Assembly (NCBI RefSeq): GCF_048771995.1
Contig: NC_133027.1
Coordinates: forward strand, 12,458,001-12,522,000
Direction: 5' to 3'
Origin: Taeniopygia guttata
Taxonomy: Eukaryota; Chordata; Aves; Passeriformes; Estrildidae
DNA length: 64,000 nucleotides
The notes under the pieces: generated by a model
Database searches by the model: none
Told to the model about the DNA's origin: nothing
Seen by the model: the letters and a program-made list of their open reading frames with translations, nothing else
Made by a program: the position numbers and the translations under genes
In this document: positions 23,441 to 37,100 of the stretch, piece after piece
How the letters are laid out: each line of letters opens with the position of its first letter
How positions within the stretch are numbered: the first letter of the stretch is position 1

Positions 23441-26400
23441 ATTCCCCCACTCTTTTTAAATAAACTATTTCTGACTCGTCACTTATTTATTACTTTGTGT
23501 TATATAGCTTCACTACTGCATATATTTATTCATTTAGGAAAAAATTTATAAACTTTTTATATGAAGGTACTTTGTTTTAAGCTCTATAATTTTAAGTTAA
23601 AGCATTATTAATGTTGGGTAAAGTAAGGTTTAGTATCTGTATTAGGTTCTGATAAATTTTGGCATTTTTAAGGTCTCAATTTCAAGGTTTAATTTGTGAG
23701 TGACTTTAATTAGTTTTGGTGAGGTTTTGTGCATTGTTTGTAATTTTTCTTTTGTATTTTTCTTTTGGACAATAAAAACCTTTTTGATGAGTTTGTAATT
23801 TGTTGTGAATAATGAAGCGAATAAGGAATTAATATTAATATTATAAAAACAAGATTTTACTTAACTTGTAAAGTTGTTTTGATTAAGGATTTAAGCTTTA
23901 CTTACTGAATCAATTGTTTAACTATGTTTCTTTATTTTTAATTGTAGATGTTAAGTTTTTGTATGTTTTTGTGAATGGATATAGAATGATTAGACAAATT
24001 TATATAACACATTCTTTTGAATTCTTTACAACTCTGTTTATGTGTTAGAAAAGGAAATTAATGGTTGTTTGATTTTGGAGTTTGTTGGACACTGCTGACG
24101 TCAGTTCGCATGTTACTGAGTGCACTGGATGTGGTATTAGTTTGTTTATTTAGTTAATATTTAATCTTATCTATTTGTCTTAATGTTGTTTCTGAAGCAA
24201 TTGTAGGTAAAAAGAAGCTTGTTGAAATATTTTGTGCTTTTTTTTAACAGACTGAAATTACTATTGTAATCTTTTGGGTATATATTAATAGATCTTTTTT
24301 CTTGTCTTTTTTGAAACTGTTTTAGTACTGGGTGTTATTACAGTGAGTGTGCTAATGTTACATGGTTTGTCTTTAGGGTATGATGGAATGTTTTGCTATG
24401 TTTTATTTCTACAAATGAACTAATAACATTTTGGTAATTTCTGTGGATATTGGTTAACTTTAGATTTTTATCTACAGTGTATGAGTAATTGCACTAAAAA
24501 CGTAAATTTTTATATTCATAGTAAGAGTGAATAACATTGTATTTTGGAGAATTATATTTTTGCTAATTGTTTCTTGAAAATGTGACACAGAAATTTATTG
24601 TTCAGGAGCTAAGGATCTTTAATTCTTGGGGTTCTGAACTTCTTTTGAGGAGTTGTTTGGTCTAGAGACTTTAATCCCTTGTGGGATTGTTTCTATTAGT
24701 AATTTCACTTGGTTTGTTATTAAGTCACTTTTTTGTTAAAGGATCGTGTTATATAGGTATTGGCTAATTTTTTAGTGGTACACTAACTAACCAGGTTGAA
24801 AAAGGCTTTTTTGGATTTGAGTGAGACATACATTTGGTATCTGATCTTGTAGCTTTGGTTAATGTGACTTAGACATTTGGTTTTGGTTGTTGTATAGGAA
24901 AATTTGCGTTATAAAAAGTAAGCAAAGTTAGAAAACATAAAGTGAACTGATTTTCTTTCATATCTTTTTTGTTGAGTTACTCTTTGTTAAAAGAATTTTC
25001 TTTATATTTTAACTTTTAAACTGCATTTTTTGGAGAGTTTAGAATGTTAATTTTTTAGAATCTAATGATAATAATAAATCCTTCTTTTTTATGTTTTTGT
25101 TAAAAGAGCTCAACGGAACAAGCTCTTTACACATTTATCATTATCATTAAATTGAAGTTTGCAGATTCTACAGGTGACATAGGAACACTAGGCATGACTT
25201 GTAGTCCCTGTTTAGCTTAGGTTTGTGTGTTTGCTCTTTGACTTTTGGGTTTGTTAGTGTGTTTTGGTGTGTTGTATGGTTTGACATTCTTTATTGGAAT
25301 TCACTTTGCTTTTCTAGTACTTGTAGAAATACAAGTATATTCTTTGCTTTAAGTTATTAATTGGAAAGGAAAATTGTTTCAAGGCTTTTTATTAAAACAG
25401 GAGGATTTTTTTTTTTAGTTTTGTTTGTGTGTTATTTGTAAAATGCTTAAAAGTTGGTGGATCTGGTTCTGCAAAAGAACTGTTTAAAAAATTTTTAACA
25501 CATAAAGCTTTACTTAATTTTATCTGTGGCATTACTTCTGCTCCCCTCTTCTGTTGATCTAAATGTGTTTTAATGTGTGATGTGTCTTTTTAACAGTTGT
25601 TTGATTTGTGGGGGAGTGGGGAATACTAAAGGTGTGATGAACATTTTAATTTATTAGGAATGTTGCTACTTTTTGAGATAGATATGTGGGGCTATTGTTT
25701 TCTTTTCATTTCCTGGGGTACACGTAATGAAGTAAATGTTTGTAAAAAATGTTGATAGGTACGATTACTTGTTCTCTTGTGTGGATAGAGGTAAAATCTG
25801 TACTTGATAGTGAATCTCCTGAAACCTGAATATTTTAAAATCTCTCAAAAGAAGGGTATTTAGATATGTTTGTTATAATTGTAGATTTTATAAACTTTGT
25901 GGATTAACAGTTGTTGTAGAAACAGGGGTTTGCACAAGCTGACAGTCAGGGTAACTCTAATGATAGCTTTAGCTTGGGATTTAGAGATACGAAACAAGTG
26001 TACAAGTGCTTGTGTATTTTGATGAAAAAAGGTATGACTCAATTTTGTGTACTCAAAAATGTTTAGTAATGTGTTTGAGATAACTATGGTCCGTTTATTT
26101 GTTCTTGTATTTCTTTTTGCTAAACATCTCGGTAAAGATGAATGAGCTTTAATATGAGAAATAAAATATAGGTTAGTTCTGTGTTGTAAAATTTTATAAA
26201 GACATGAAAGCTAGCAATATAAATTATTATTACTAATATTTTTTAAAACTATTTTTTTACTTACATTAGTAACATAGGTAGAATCTGTAATTAAATTGAA
26301 AGGCTTTGAAAATAGCTGAAAAGCTTTAACAACAGCAGCTAGTTTAACTACTTGAGGAGAACTTTCTACTATTGGAATATTCGATTTCTAATTTTTTGTT

Positions 26401-29349
26401 GTTTGATTTAACTATACAGTTACTGATTTATGTGTTTTTCTTGACTTATTAGTGAAGAGCATTGTATTACTTAAAGGCCCTTCACTTAGCAAGGGCTTTT
26501 TTTGAAACTCAATTTTGTTTGTAATAATTTGTGACTTGGATAATGAATGGAACAAACACCTGAAAAACTTAACAATGCATTTTCCAAATCATCTGAATTT
26601 TGTAATGTCTAATCTAAATAATCTGTATTTAAAGGTAAATATAGAACTGTAAAGTCTTTGCCTGTTAAGGTTAATAGTCTTGCTTTGACCTTAATTACAA
26701 TTTGTGCTATTATCTCTAGGGTTGTAGAAACTGTTTTTGGAGACTTGTAGGGAAGAAAAACTTATTCTGCTATTAATAATGGACCTTTCTCAGATGGATC
26801 GCATTGGAAAATGAGGCTATAAAGTTGTAGCTTCTGTCTCAAAGCAGTCAGGAAGAAAGGTTTCTTTGGAGCATAATGATGGGCTTGTCTTCTTTGGAAA
26901 GTTTTTGTGACTTGTTATGGTGAGTTGAGCTTCAGGTGTTAAAATCTTGGGAGATTTAATGTCAAAGTTTTCTCTCAGTAGATCAAAAAGCGGAGCAAGT
27001 TCATCATTGGTAATTTTCAAAATAGGTTTCATCTTGTTAATTTCTGTTAAAAGTTGCTGTAAATCTTGCAAAGTGTTGATGTTGACTTGAAGTTGTATCT
27101 TTTGGGGTGAAATTGTTTGTTTTGTTATCTTCTATCTTAGATATTTTTAGGGTGGGTTTCTTGTATCTTAGATGTAGAAATTCTAGTTCAGTCTTTTGGA
27201 TCTCAGTAACAGCGCTGTCACAAGTTTGTTTTATATTTGTCTGTGTTGGTGCTGCAATGAGTAGATCATCTATGTAGTGTAGAATCATGGATTGTGGATG
27301 CTTCTGTCAAGCTGTACACGGTACTTGTGTGACAAAATATTGTTAAATTGTTAGAGAATTCTTCATCCCTTGTGGTAAAGATTTCTAGTGATATCTTTGC
27401 ATTGGCTTTCTTTGCTTGATGACTGGAACTGAGAAGGCAAATCTTGGGGCATCTTCAGGATGAAGTGGTATGTTGAAGAAACAGTCTTTTATATCGATGA
27501 TGATGAGAGGCCGGTTTCTAGGAATTATTGATAGAGAGGGACGTACAGCAGCTGTCTTCCTTTCAAGACTTGTAATAGTAATCATGGATTCACTTTCAAA
27601 ACAAACAGTAGTTCTTCTGATCCTTGTGAGTGTTCTCATAGGTGATATTAAGTGTTAGTTATGGGCTAAAACAGGAGAGAAATTACTGAGACATCTGCAC
27701 CGTATCTGGTATGCCTGTAACATAATTGTTCTACCACGATGAGTTAGGCCACAAGTCAGTTCTGGCTGGTTTAGAACATACTTCTAAGTATGTTCTACTT
27801 AGAAGACATGTAGCATTAGAGTAGAAAACACATCTGCATCACCTTGGTACACCGCTTGATTGGTTAACAAAGCATTTTGTTGAGTTACATTTTGTTTGAT
27901 TATGTCTATAGTTAAAGCAATTGTAAAAGCAAGAGGTTTCTTAGGTTGAATTACTGTTGGGGCTTTAAGGGGAAGAGCTAATAGTTTTAGTTTTCATTGC
28001 AGTTTACTGAAATGATAACTGGAAAAATTAATAGTCTAAGACTTGTATTGTTGTCTTTATCTATAATAATTAAAAATTCTTGTCTTTGTTGTGATTTGTT
28101 AATCAGACCTGTAGGTATACATTCATAACAGAAATTTTTCAAAAACCGTATTAATTTTGAGTTTGCTAACTCCAGTTTTGTCCTTGGAGGTAATAGGAAG
28201 CAACGTCTTGTGGTACTGGTGGTAAAGGTAGGTATTGTGTTTGGCTTTGAGGTCTCCTAGTGAAGGCTAAGGGGGAAAATTCCCTGGATTCTGGGTTGCT
28301 ATTACTTGTTTCACCACGCGGTGGGTCGCGCTTTGCTTGGAGTTTAACGGTAGGGGATTACTATCTATATCGAATTTAGAATGACAATTTTTTGCATAAT
28401 ATTTCCCTTTTTGATATTGAGGACAAACAGAAGGTACTTCAGATTTTATTATTGGATCAGGGTAATTCTTTATCACATGACTAGGCTTCTCACATCTGAA
28501 GCAGGACTTTTTAGTAAAGGTTCATTGAACAGCAGCAAGAGTTTTTTCAATAAGTTTTGTTTGTTCTTCAATTGGTTTTTAAAATTTGTTTCTTAGTGAA
28601 TAATGAGATTTAGTAATTTGCTCTCTAGGGACATTAGCTTGTACTGTAGCAAGATACTGTGGAGTGCTAATTTTACTGTAAGCTGAAAGCATTTGAGTAA
28701 CAGTTGGAGGCTGTTTGGGTAATGTAGAAATAATTTTTTTGCAATCATCATTTGCATTTATAAATGCTAGGTTTTGGAGAATATAAAATGAGCTGCTTTT
28801 TCAGGGCATTGTCTTTCCATAGCTTGTATTACTTATCTAAAAATGTACCATATAATTCATTTGTTCTTTGTGTCATGGTCAAATATGCTTTAAGAGGAGT
28901 ACTTGTTGATTTGACCAAAATTAAAGTTTTTCTTGCATCTTGTTTAATATCTCTCAACACTGACCTAGGAAAAAAAATTGTGTTTCTAGTTTATCATATG
29001 ACAGTTTGCTAGACAACTTACCTTCTGAAAATTTTTCATATGTACTACTAACATATTTTTCCTTTAAAACCTTAATAGGTATCTTCTGCTGGAGTTCTCA
29101 TAACATAAATTGTGAATTAGTTAAAATCAGACTTGCTACAACGCGACAATCAGTTGGCATGAGTTCATAAGACTAAAAAAACGCATAATTAAAATAAAGA
29201 GAGTTAATTCTGCTTTCCTTCAAACTTTGATTTCACTCTTCGATGTTATAATGTGAGAGTGATTAATACATAGGCCTACTATTATCCCTCCCATAAGAGA
29301 CTGGCATGGCTAAAATTTCTTCATTTAAAAACTTAAAATCTCTTTTTTT

Positions 29350-29707
29350 TCCAAAAGATATTGCCCTATCTTTTTCTAATCAGACGTTGCTACACCATGT
29401 TCTGAACTAAGCAGATTATTGTTGCAGCAACTGAGATCTGAGAGAAATCTATCTTGGTTTCTAGACACAGTTCTGGGCTTTCTGCTCAAAGAAGTCTCAG
29501 CTTGGTTCCTTAGTAGTTTATTACTATTGCAACTCTTGGTCTCAGCTTTATAAATTTTTAAATTTTCCTTAATGATTTAGATCCTGATTTTATGATCCTG
29601 ATTTTGCTTATTATTTTAAAATTTCCCAACATTTCTCTAAAGTATGTCTACATTCTAAAGACTTCTTACACTTTAGAAAGTTTTTTACGCTTTTATATTC
29701 ATAAACA
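29350..29707 (-). repeat. 5' LTR of the antisense class II element, partial or diverged
   Basis: Read on the minus strand it opens tgtttatgaatataaaagcg, closely parallel to the 3' LTR opening tgtaggaatatataaaagg. The inner boundary is not resolved. Confidence 0.55.
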
Positions 29708-29860
29708 CTTGTGGGCCCCTCTGAAGCAGAAAGTCCTTGAGGGGCTGAAGCATGTGCAGAGAAGGACACAGGAGCTGGGGAAGGGTGTGGAGCGCAGGGC
29801 CAAGGAGGGGGGTGCTGAGGGAGTTTCAGCCTGGACAATGGGAGGCTGTTGAGAGACCTT
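29708..29860 (+). mobile_element. CR1 fragment, right part
   Basis: This is the continuation of the CR1 at 22700-22890 (gtgcagagaaggacacagga, then ggagctggggaagggtgtgg). It is homologous to 32567-32710 in the first complete unit. Confidence 0.8.
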
Positions 29861-30426
29861 CAGGCACACTTCCATAGATCCGTACATGACAGTGCTCACC
29901 ACAAGTGCCAATTCCCTGCCAAACATACCCTCACTGCATCCCAGTGCTTTCGACGCTGGTATCGGAGAGACTCCCTGCTTATTGTTTGTTGTGTTTTTCT
30001 TTTGCTGGTTTAGTAGAGGAAAAGCCCTGTTGATTTTCTCATTATCCAACAAGCACAGATGCTTCTTCACAACGTTTCCTGCTCTTTTCCAGCACTGGAT
30101 GAGATTCTGATCCAGTTGTAGGCTTTCATGTCTGCAGCAGCAATAGCAAAGGCATAGATGACTCTTTCTTACTTTTCCATTTCTAAGCTCTCAAAAGCTA
30201 AAAGCTCTGTCCTGCAGATACAACATTGCTTGCTGATGGCAACCAGGGAAGAATATCATCTTCATATCCATATACTGTTCTGTTGTATTGGCCCGTTTTA
30301 ATTTGATCTGTGTTGCTTAGAATCCTTTTACACTGAATTTTTATGCTTTCTCCTTGGATGATATAGTGGTAGATGTGAGAAGGAAGGAGGTAACGGCTTG
30401 TCCCTCATGTTTCTCTCTTGCCCCAG

Positions 30427-33400
30427 AGCACAAAACCAGCATCACTGTCTGCCCCAGCCACCTCTGCTCCTAGAGAAGAATATGAAGAGGACCATATTGA
30501 GCAGTATGACCGTGAGGCTCCATCAGGGGTCTCAGCAGAGCCTGAATCTTCAGAGCCAGTAAGTGCCAGTTGTGGGTGGTGCTGTCTTTAGTGCATGGCA
30601 GAGCTGCAAGTTTCGCTTTTGCGTTTCAGAGCTTTCAAGATTTATAACGTCAGTTACAAAGAGATCATTGCTATCTGATAGAAGGGAGGGTGGAATATTT
30701 ATTTCAGAGCAATTTGCAGTACAGGTGGATTAACCAATTTTAATACCATGAGAGCTCATTGGAATCCCACTGCAATTAAAGTTTCTCAATTTTCCTTGGA
30801 AGAAATGGTGGTAGATGTGAGAATATAGGAAGTTATAGATGATAGGTAACAGCCTGTCCCTCATGCTTCTCTCTTGCCACAGATGACAGAGGAAACAACA
30901 GTGTCTGCCCTGGCTCCCTCTGCTCCTGAAGAAGAAGCCAGAGAGGAGCAAATTGAAAAGAATGACCGTGAGGCTCCATCAGTGGTCACACTAGAGCCTG
31001 AATCTTCTGAAACGGCAAGTGCCAGTTGTGGGTGATGCTGTATTTAGTGCAAGGCAGAGCTGCAAGTTTCTGACCAGCCTGCTCTTGCTGTTGCTGGCGA
31101 GGATGCTGAGTGCTGGAGTCCTGCCAGGACCCAGCGATTTCCTGCAGGCAGTGACCTCCAGCTAGAAATTGGCCTTGGACCTGTCATGTTTAGGCACCAA
31201 AGCCTGTTGCCTCAGGATGAGCGTCTGGCTGCTCAACTCAGTGAAGCTCTGTCTCTTGGGCTTCTGCAGGGCCATGGCCAAGGGCGCACGAGGTAGTGCT
31301 GGAGGTCTCAGGGCTTGGTTTGTTTGCTTTCTCTTTGTGGAAACACGTGTTTGGCTGGTGAAACGGGTCTGCAGTTTCTCGAGTATTTATTCAGTTCTAC
31401 AAAGTGTGCGGCTCAGCTGTCTTGTGACTTTTGATAAGCTGCAAGTAGACGAGTGTGTTGTCCATGAATCTGTGGGGGACAAGATCTGGCCAAAGAAACT
31501 AAGTTTATAATTGTGAAGCCCTCTTGTGAGGCAAAAAGCAAGGTTCTGTGGATGCATTTTTTGGTGTAGTCTGCAGCTTTGAAAAGTGCACTGCAGCCTG
31601 GAGGCGGGGCCGGGGGGAGGTGAAGCTGCAAGTCCATGACTGCAGTCTTGTGTTGCTCAGAAGAGGAAGGACATTTTGAAATGGTGGATGCTGTATTTTT
31701 AATCCAATGGGCAACTTTGTGGCTGGGACGCTGTGTGGGCCAAAAGGACCCAGGGGTGCCGGTCAAAAGCAGCTGAAGGTGGGCCAGGACCTGGCCAGGT
31801 GGCCAAGAAGGCCAAGGGCACCCTGGCCTGTGTCATCAGCAGTGGGGCAGCAGGAGCAGGGCAGTGACCATCCCCCTGGGCTGGGCAGCGCTGCAACCAT
31901 AGCTGGAAGTTCTGTGCTGCGTGTCACCCTCAAATCCACGGGTGATCAGTCCCCAGTGCACCCCGTCCAGCTGGGCAGTGGGGCGAGTCGGGCAGAGGAA
32001 GGGAACTTCTCCTTGGATCCTGGGGGGCTTTGAGAAGCTCCCTCGTGAGTTCAAAGACAAGCTGGTCCGACAAGCAAGAGAAAGAGGCGCTCCTCCTCAG
32101 GATTAGTTCCGAAATTTAATGAGGGCCTGGAGAGATCCCAGGCCGCATCCAAACCCGAAGGACATCCAGAGCAAGAGAGGGTGTCCCTGCCCAGAGGAGC
32201 CAGATAGAGGGGGACGGGGAAACCCGAGCAGCCAACAGGGGAAGGACTTGGGAGTGGCTCTCTGGGGGCAAGGCCTCAGAGTGACCACTGAGGAGGGGGT
32301 GGGGGAGGAGCCCCGAGCCAGGGTCCAGTTACCTGGTGACCCTGGGAGAAGGCTCTGGACAAAGGGGAAGGGTCACGAGGTGATGGACACATCACCTGGG
32401 AGGAGACAGGGGGATGAGTCAGGGATTTTGGGGTTTGATGGACATACAGGTGCTGATGGGAAAGCTGGGATGAACCAAACGGATACAAAGAGGGGATATG
32501 GAGGGACAAACCATTATGAGGGGATATACAGGGCGAGCACAACTCCACAGTGATGTGTCTACATGTGGGCCCCTCTGAAGCAGGAAGTCCTTGAGGCGCT
32601 GGGCGTGTGCAGAGAAGGACACGGGAGCTGGGGAAGGGTGTGGAGCGCAAGGCCAAGGAGGAGGTGCTCAGGGTGTTTCAGCCTGGACAACGGGAGGCTC
32701 GTGAGGGACCTTCAGGCACACTTCCATAGATCCATACATGACAGTGCTCATCACCATGGCTGTTCCCCTGCCAAACATGCCCTCACTGCCTCCAAGTGTT
32801 TTAGCCACCTGAGGAGGGGACACTTTTGACTTGGTTTGACTTGGTTTGGTAGGAGGTAAAGCCCTGCCCATTTTCTCTCTTTCCAGCAAGCACAGATTCT
32901 TCTGCACAACCTTTCCTGCCCTTTCCTTGCACTGGTTAGGATTCTGATCCAGTCTGAGTTTTCCATGTCTGCCACAGCAACAGCAAAGGCCTTGCTGGCT
33001 ATTTCCTACTTTTGCATTTCAGGGCTTTAAAGAGCCAAAAGCTCCTTTGTGCCAAGGCACAGTTGCTTGCTGATGGCAGCCAGGAAGGACTATCAAATAC
33101 ATAGAGTGCATTAAATAGAGTTCTGTTGAGTTAGCCCATTTTAATCTGGTCAGAGTGACTTAGAATCGCATTGCTAACAAAGTGGATAATTTTTCCTTTT
33201 AAGAGGTGGTTGTGGATCCGAGGAGAAACGAGATTATAAATGATAGGTAACGGCTTGTCCCTCATGCTTCTCTCTTGCCACAGATGACAGAGACACCAGC
33301 AGTGTCTGCTCTGGCTCCCTCTCCTCCTGGTGAACAAGCCAAAGAGGAGCAAATTGAGGAGTATGACCTTGAGGCTCAATCAGGGGTCATACCAGAGCCT

Positions 33401-33873
33401 GAATCTCCTGAGCCAGTAAGTGCCCATTGTGGGTGGTGCTGTCTTTAGTGCAAGGCAGAGCTGCAAGTTTCACTGTTGCATTTCAGAGCTTTCAAGAATT
33501 ACAAGGTCACTTACACAAATAGATTATTACTACCTGATAGTAGGCAAGGTGGAATATTTAATTCAGAGCAATTTGCATTATAGGTGGATTGGCCAATTTC
33601 AATACCATGAGAGTGCCTTAGAATCCCATTATAATCCAAGTCTCTCAACTTTCCTTGGAAGATATGGTGGTAGATGGGAGAAGATAGAAGGTTATAAATG
33701 ATAGGTAACAGCCTGTCCCTCATGCTTCTCTCTTGCCACAGATGACAGAGGCAACAACAGTGTCTGCCTTGGCTCCCTCTGCTTCTGGTGAAGAAGCCAA
33801 AGAGGAGCAAATTGAGGAGTATGACCACGAGGCTCCATCAGTGGTCACGCCAGAGCCTGAATCTGCTGAGCCA
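30427..33873 (+). CDS. PAK3L: PAK3-like acidic repeat exons, unit 1 (types A-D)
   Basis: Four exons of exactly 132 bp (44 aa, phase 0): A 30427-30558, B 30883-31014, C 33284-33415, D 33742-33873. Each follows a long pyrimidine tract ending ctcttgcc(a/c)cag. A, C and D have donor gtaagtgcc; B has gcaagtgcc. The type A repeat opens STKPASLSAPATSAPREEYE; B opens MTEETTVSALAPSAPEEEAR; C and D are similar, and all end in a Glu/Pro/Ser run (EPES-x-E). The repeats are Glu/Asp-rich, low in hydrophobics, and probably disordered. The internal ATG at the start of B-D is not taken as a start. Confidence 0.8.
31735..32710 (+). mobile_element. CR1 fragment split by an unidentified insertion of about 0.63 kb (unit 1; repeated in every unit)
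   Basis: CR1 sequence runs to about 31916 (gcagtgaccatccccctggg) and resumes near 32545-32567 (gtgggcccctctgaagcagg). The inserted 0.63 kb is GC-rich and ends ctccaca before gtgatgtg, which resembles the gttctgtg on the left side. That would suit a solo LTR with a decayed target duplication. Corresponding copies lie 3772, 7552 and 11324 bp further right. Confidence 0.6.
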
Positions 33874-34198
33874 GTAAGTGCCAGTTGTGGGTGGTGCTGT
33901 CTTTAGTGCAAGGCAGAGCAGCAAGTTTCACTGTTGCATTTCTTAGCTTTCAAGAATTACAAGGTCACTTACACAAATAGATCATTGTCACCTGATAGTA
34001 GACAGGTTGGGATATTTAAATCAGAGCAAGTTGCATTACAGTTGTAGTAGCCAATTTTAATACACGAGAGCACTTTAGAACCCCATTGTAATCAAAGATT
34101 CTCAATTTTCCTTGCAAGAAATGGTGGTAGATGTGAGAAGAAATGCGGTTTTAAATGATAGGTAATGGCCTGTCCCTCATGTTTCTCTCTTGCCCCAG

Positions 34199-37100
34199 AG
34201 CACAAAACCAGCATCACTGTCTGCCCCAGCCACCTCTGCTCCTAGAGAAGAATATGAAGAGGACCATATTGAGCAGTATGACCGTGAGGCTCCATCAGGG
34301 GTCTCAGCAGAGCCTGAATCTTCAGAGCCAGTAAGTGCCAGTTGTGGGTGGTGCTGTCTTTAGTGCATGGCAGAGCTGCAAGTTTCGCTTTTGCGTTTCA
34401 GAGCTTTCAAGATTTATAACGTCAGTTACAAAGAGATCATTGCTATCTGATAGAAGGGAGGGTGGAATATTTATTTCAGAGCAATTTGCAGTACAGGTGG
34501 ATTAACCAATTTTAATACCATGAGAGCTCATTGGAATCCCACTGCAATTAAAGTTTCTCAATTTTCCTTGGAAGAAATGGTGGTAGATGTGAGAATATAG
34601 GAAGTTATAGATGATAGGTAACAGCCTGTCCCTCATGCTTCTCTCTTGCCACAGATGACAGAGGAAACAACAGTGTCTGCCCTGGCTCCCTCTGCTCCTG
34701 AAGAAGAAGCCAGAGAGGAGCAAATTGAAAAGAATGACCGTGAGGCTCCATCAGTGGTCACACTAGAGCCTGAATCTTCTGAAACGGCAAGTGCCAGTTG
34801 TGGGTGATGCTGTATTTAGTGCAAGGCAGAGCTGCAAGTTTCTGACCAGCCTGCTCTTGCTGTTGCTGGCGAGGATGCTGAGTGCTGGAGTCCTGCCAGG
34901 ACCCAGCGATTTCCTGCAGGCAGTGACCTCCAGCTAGAAATTGGCCTTGGACCTGTCATGTTTAGGCACCAAAGCCTGTTGCCTCAGGATGAGCGTCTGG
35001 CTGCTCAACTCAGTGAAGCTCTGTCTCTTGGGCTTCTGCAGGGCCATGGCCAAGGGCGCACGAGGTAGTGCTGGAGGTCTCAGGGCTTGGTTTGTTTGCT
35101 TTCTCTTTGTGGAAACACGTGTTTGGCTGGTGAAACGGGTCTGCAGTTTCTCGAGTATTTATTCAGTTCTACAAAGTGTGCGGCTCAGCTGTCTTGTGAC
35201 TTTTGATAAGCTGCAAGTAGACGAGTGTGTTGTCCATGAATCTGTGGGGGACAAGATCTGGCCAAAGAAACTAAGTTTATAATTGTGAAGCCCTCTTGTG
35301 AGGCAAAAAGCAAGGTTCTGTGGATGCATTTTTTGGTGTAGTCTGCAGCTTTGAAAAGTGCACTGCAGCCTGGAGGCGGGGCCGGGGGGAGGTGAAGCTG
35401 CAAGTCCATGACTGCAGTCTTGTGTTGCTCAGAAGAGGAAGGACATTTTGAAATGGTGGATGCTGTATTTTTAATCCAATGGGCAACTTTGTGGCTGGGA
35501 CGCTGTGTGGGCCAAAAGGACCCAGGGGTGCCGGTCAAAAGCAGCTGAAGGTGGGCCAGGACCTGGCCAGGTGGCCAAGAAGGCCAAGGGCACCCTGGCC
35601 TGTGTCATCAGCAGTGGGGCAGCAGGAGCAGGGCAGTGACCATCCCCCTGGGCTGGGCAGCGCTGCAACCATAGCTGGAAGTTCTGTGCTGCGTGTCACC
35701 CTCAAATCCACGGGTGATCAGTCCCCAGTGCACCCCGTCCAGCTGGGCAGTGGGGCGAGTCGGGCAGAGGGAGGGAACTACTCCTTGGATCCTGGGGGGC
35801 TTTGAGAAGCTCCCTCGTGAGTTCAAAGACAAGCTGGTCCGACAAGCAAGAGAAAGAGGCGCTCCTCCTCAGGATTAGTTCCGAAATTTAATGAGGGCCT
35901 GGAGAGATCCCAGGCCGCATCCAAACCCGAAGGACATCCAGAGCAAGAGAGGGTGTCCCTGCCCAGAGGAGCCAGATAGAGGGGGACGGGGAAACCCGAG
36001 CAGCCAACAGGGGAAGGACTTGGGAGTGGCTCTCTGGGGGCAAGGCCTCAGAGTGACCACTGAGGAGGGGGTGGGGGAGGAGCCCCGAGCCAGGGTCCAG
36101 TTACCTGGTGACCCTGGGAGAAGGCTCTGGACAAAGGGGAAGGGTCACGAGGTGATGGACACATCACCTGGGAGGAGACAGGGGGATGAGTCAGGGATTT
36201 TGGGGTTTGATGGACATACAGGTGCTGATGGGAAAGCTGGGATGAACCAAACGGATACAAAGAGGGGATATGGAGGGACAAACCATTATGAGGGGATATA
36301 CAGGGCGAGCACAACTCCACAGTGATGTGTCTACATGTGGGCCCCTCTGAAGCAGGAAGTCCTTGAGGCGCTGGGCGTGTGCAGAGAAGGACACGGGAGC
36401 TGGGGAAGGGTGTGGAGCGCAAGGCCAAGGAGGAGGTGCTCAGGGTGTTTCAGCCTGGACAACGGGAGGCTCGTGAGGGACCTTCAGGCACACTTCCATA
36501 GATCCATACATGACAGTGCTCATCACCATGGCTGTTCCCCTGCCAAACATGCCCTCACTGCCTCCAAGTGTTTTAGCCACCTGAGGAGGGGACACTTTTG
36601 ACTTGGTTTGACTTGGTTTGGTAGGAGGTAAAGCCCTGCCCATTTTCTCTCTTTCCAGCAAGCACAGATTCTTCTGCACAACCTTTCCTGCCCTTTCCTT
36701 GCACTGGTTAGGATTCTGATCCAGTCTGAGTTTTCCATGTCTGCCACAGCAACAGCAAAGGCCTTGCTGGCTATTTCCTACTTTTGCATTTCAGGGCTTT
36801 AAAGAGCCAAAAGCTCCTTTGTGCCAAGGCACAGTTGCTTGCTGATGGCAGCCAGGAAGGACTATCAAATACATAGAGTGCATTAAATAGAGTTCTGTTG
36901 AGTTAGCCCATTTTAATCTGGTCAGAGTGACTTAGAATCGCATTGCTAACAAAGTGGATAATTTTTCCTTTTAAGAGGTGGTTGTGGATCCGAGGAGAAA
37001 CGAGATTATAAATGATAGGTAACGGCTTGTCCCTCATGCTTCTCTCTTGCCACAGATGACAGAGACACCAGCAGTGTCTGCTCTGGCTCCCTCTCCTCCT

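Larger units (their letters stand above)
22891..29707 (-). mobile_element. Broken class II (ERVK-like) endogenous retrovirus, antisense, A-rich
   Basis: Reading leftward, the element has a 5' LTR (about 29350-29707), gag with a CCHC zinc-knuckle remnant (28267-28476), RT with a DIKDCFFNIPLHPEDAPRFA motif (27385-27639), more pol, then RNase H/integrase remnants. A polypurine tract adjoins the 3' LTR (22891-23440), and tgtagg starts that LTR. The LTRs share their starting sequence but have diverged strongly. With the many breaks this indicates an old insertion. The coding strand is strikingly A-rich. The target was a CR1 copy within the kinase gene's intron. Confidence 0.82.
22267..30426 (+). 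other. Intron 2 of the PAK3-like gene: decayed repeat module with nested CR1 and retrovirus
   Basis: Stretches at 22350-22670 and 29860-30426 match intronic sequence of the downstream 3.77-kb units (for example tggctatttccta, then gcccattttaattgaagtc). This intron is therefore itself an old, diverged copy of the unit. Its CR1 fragment (about 22700-22890 and 29708-29860) is split by an antisense class II retrovirus. No intact repeat exon was found before 30427. Confidence 0.65.
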
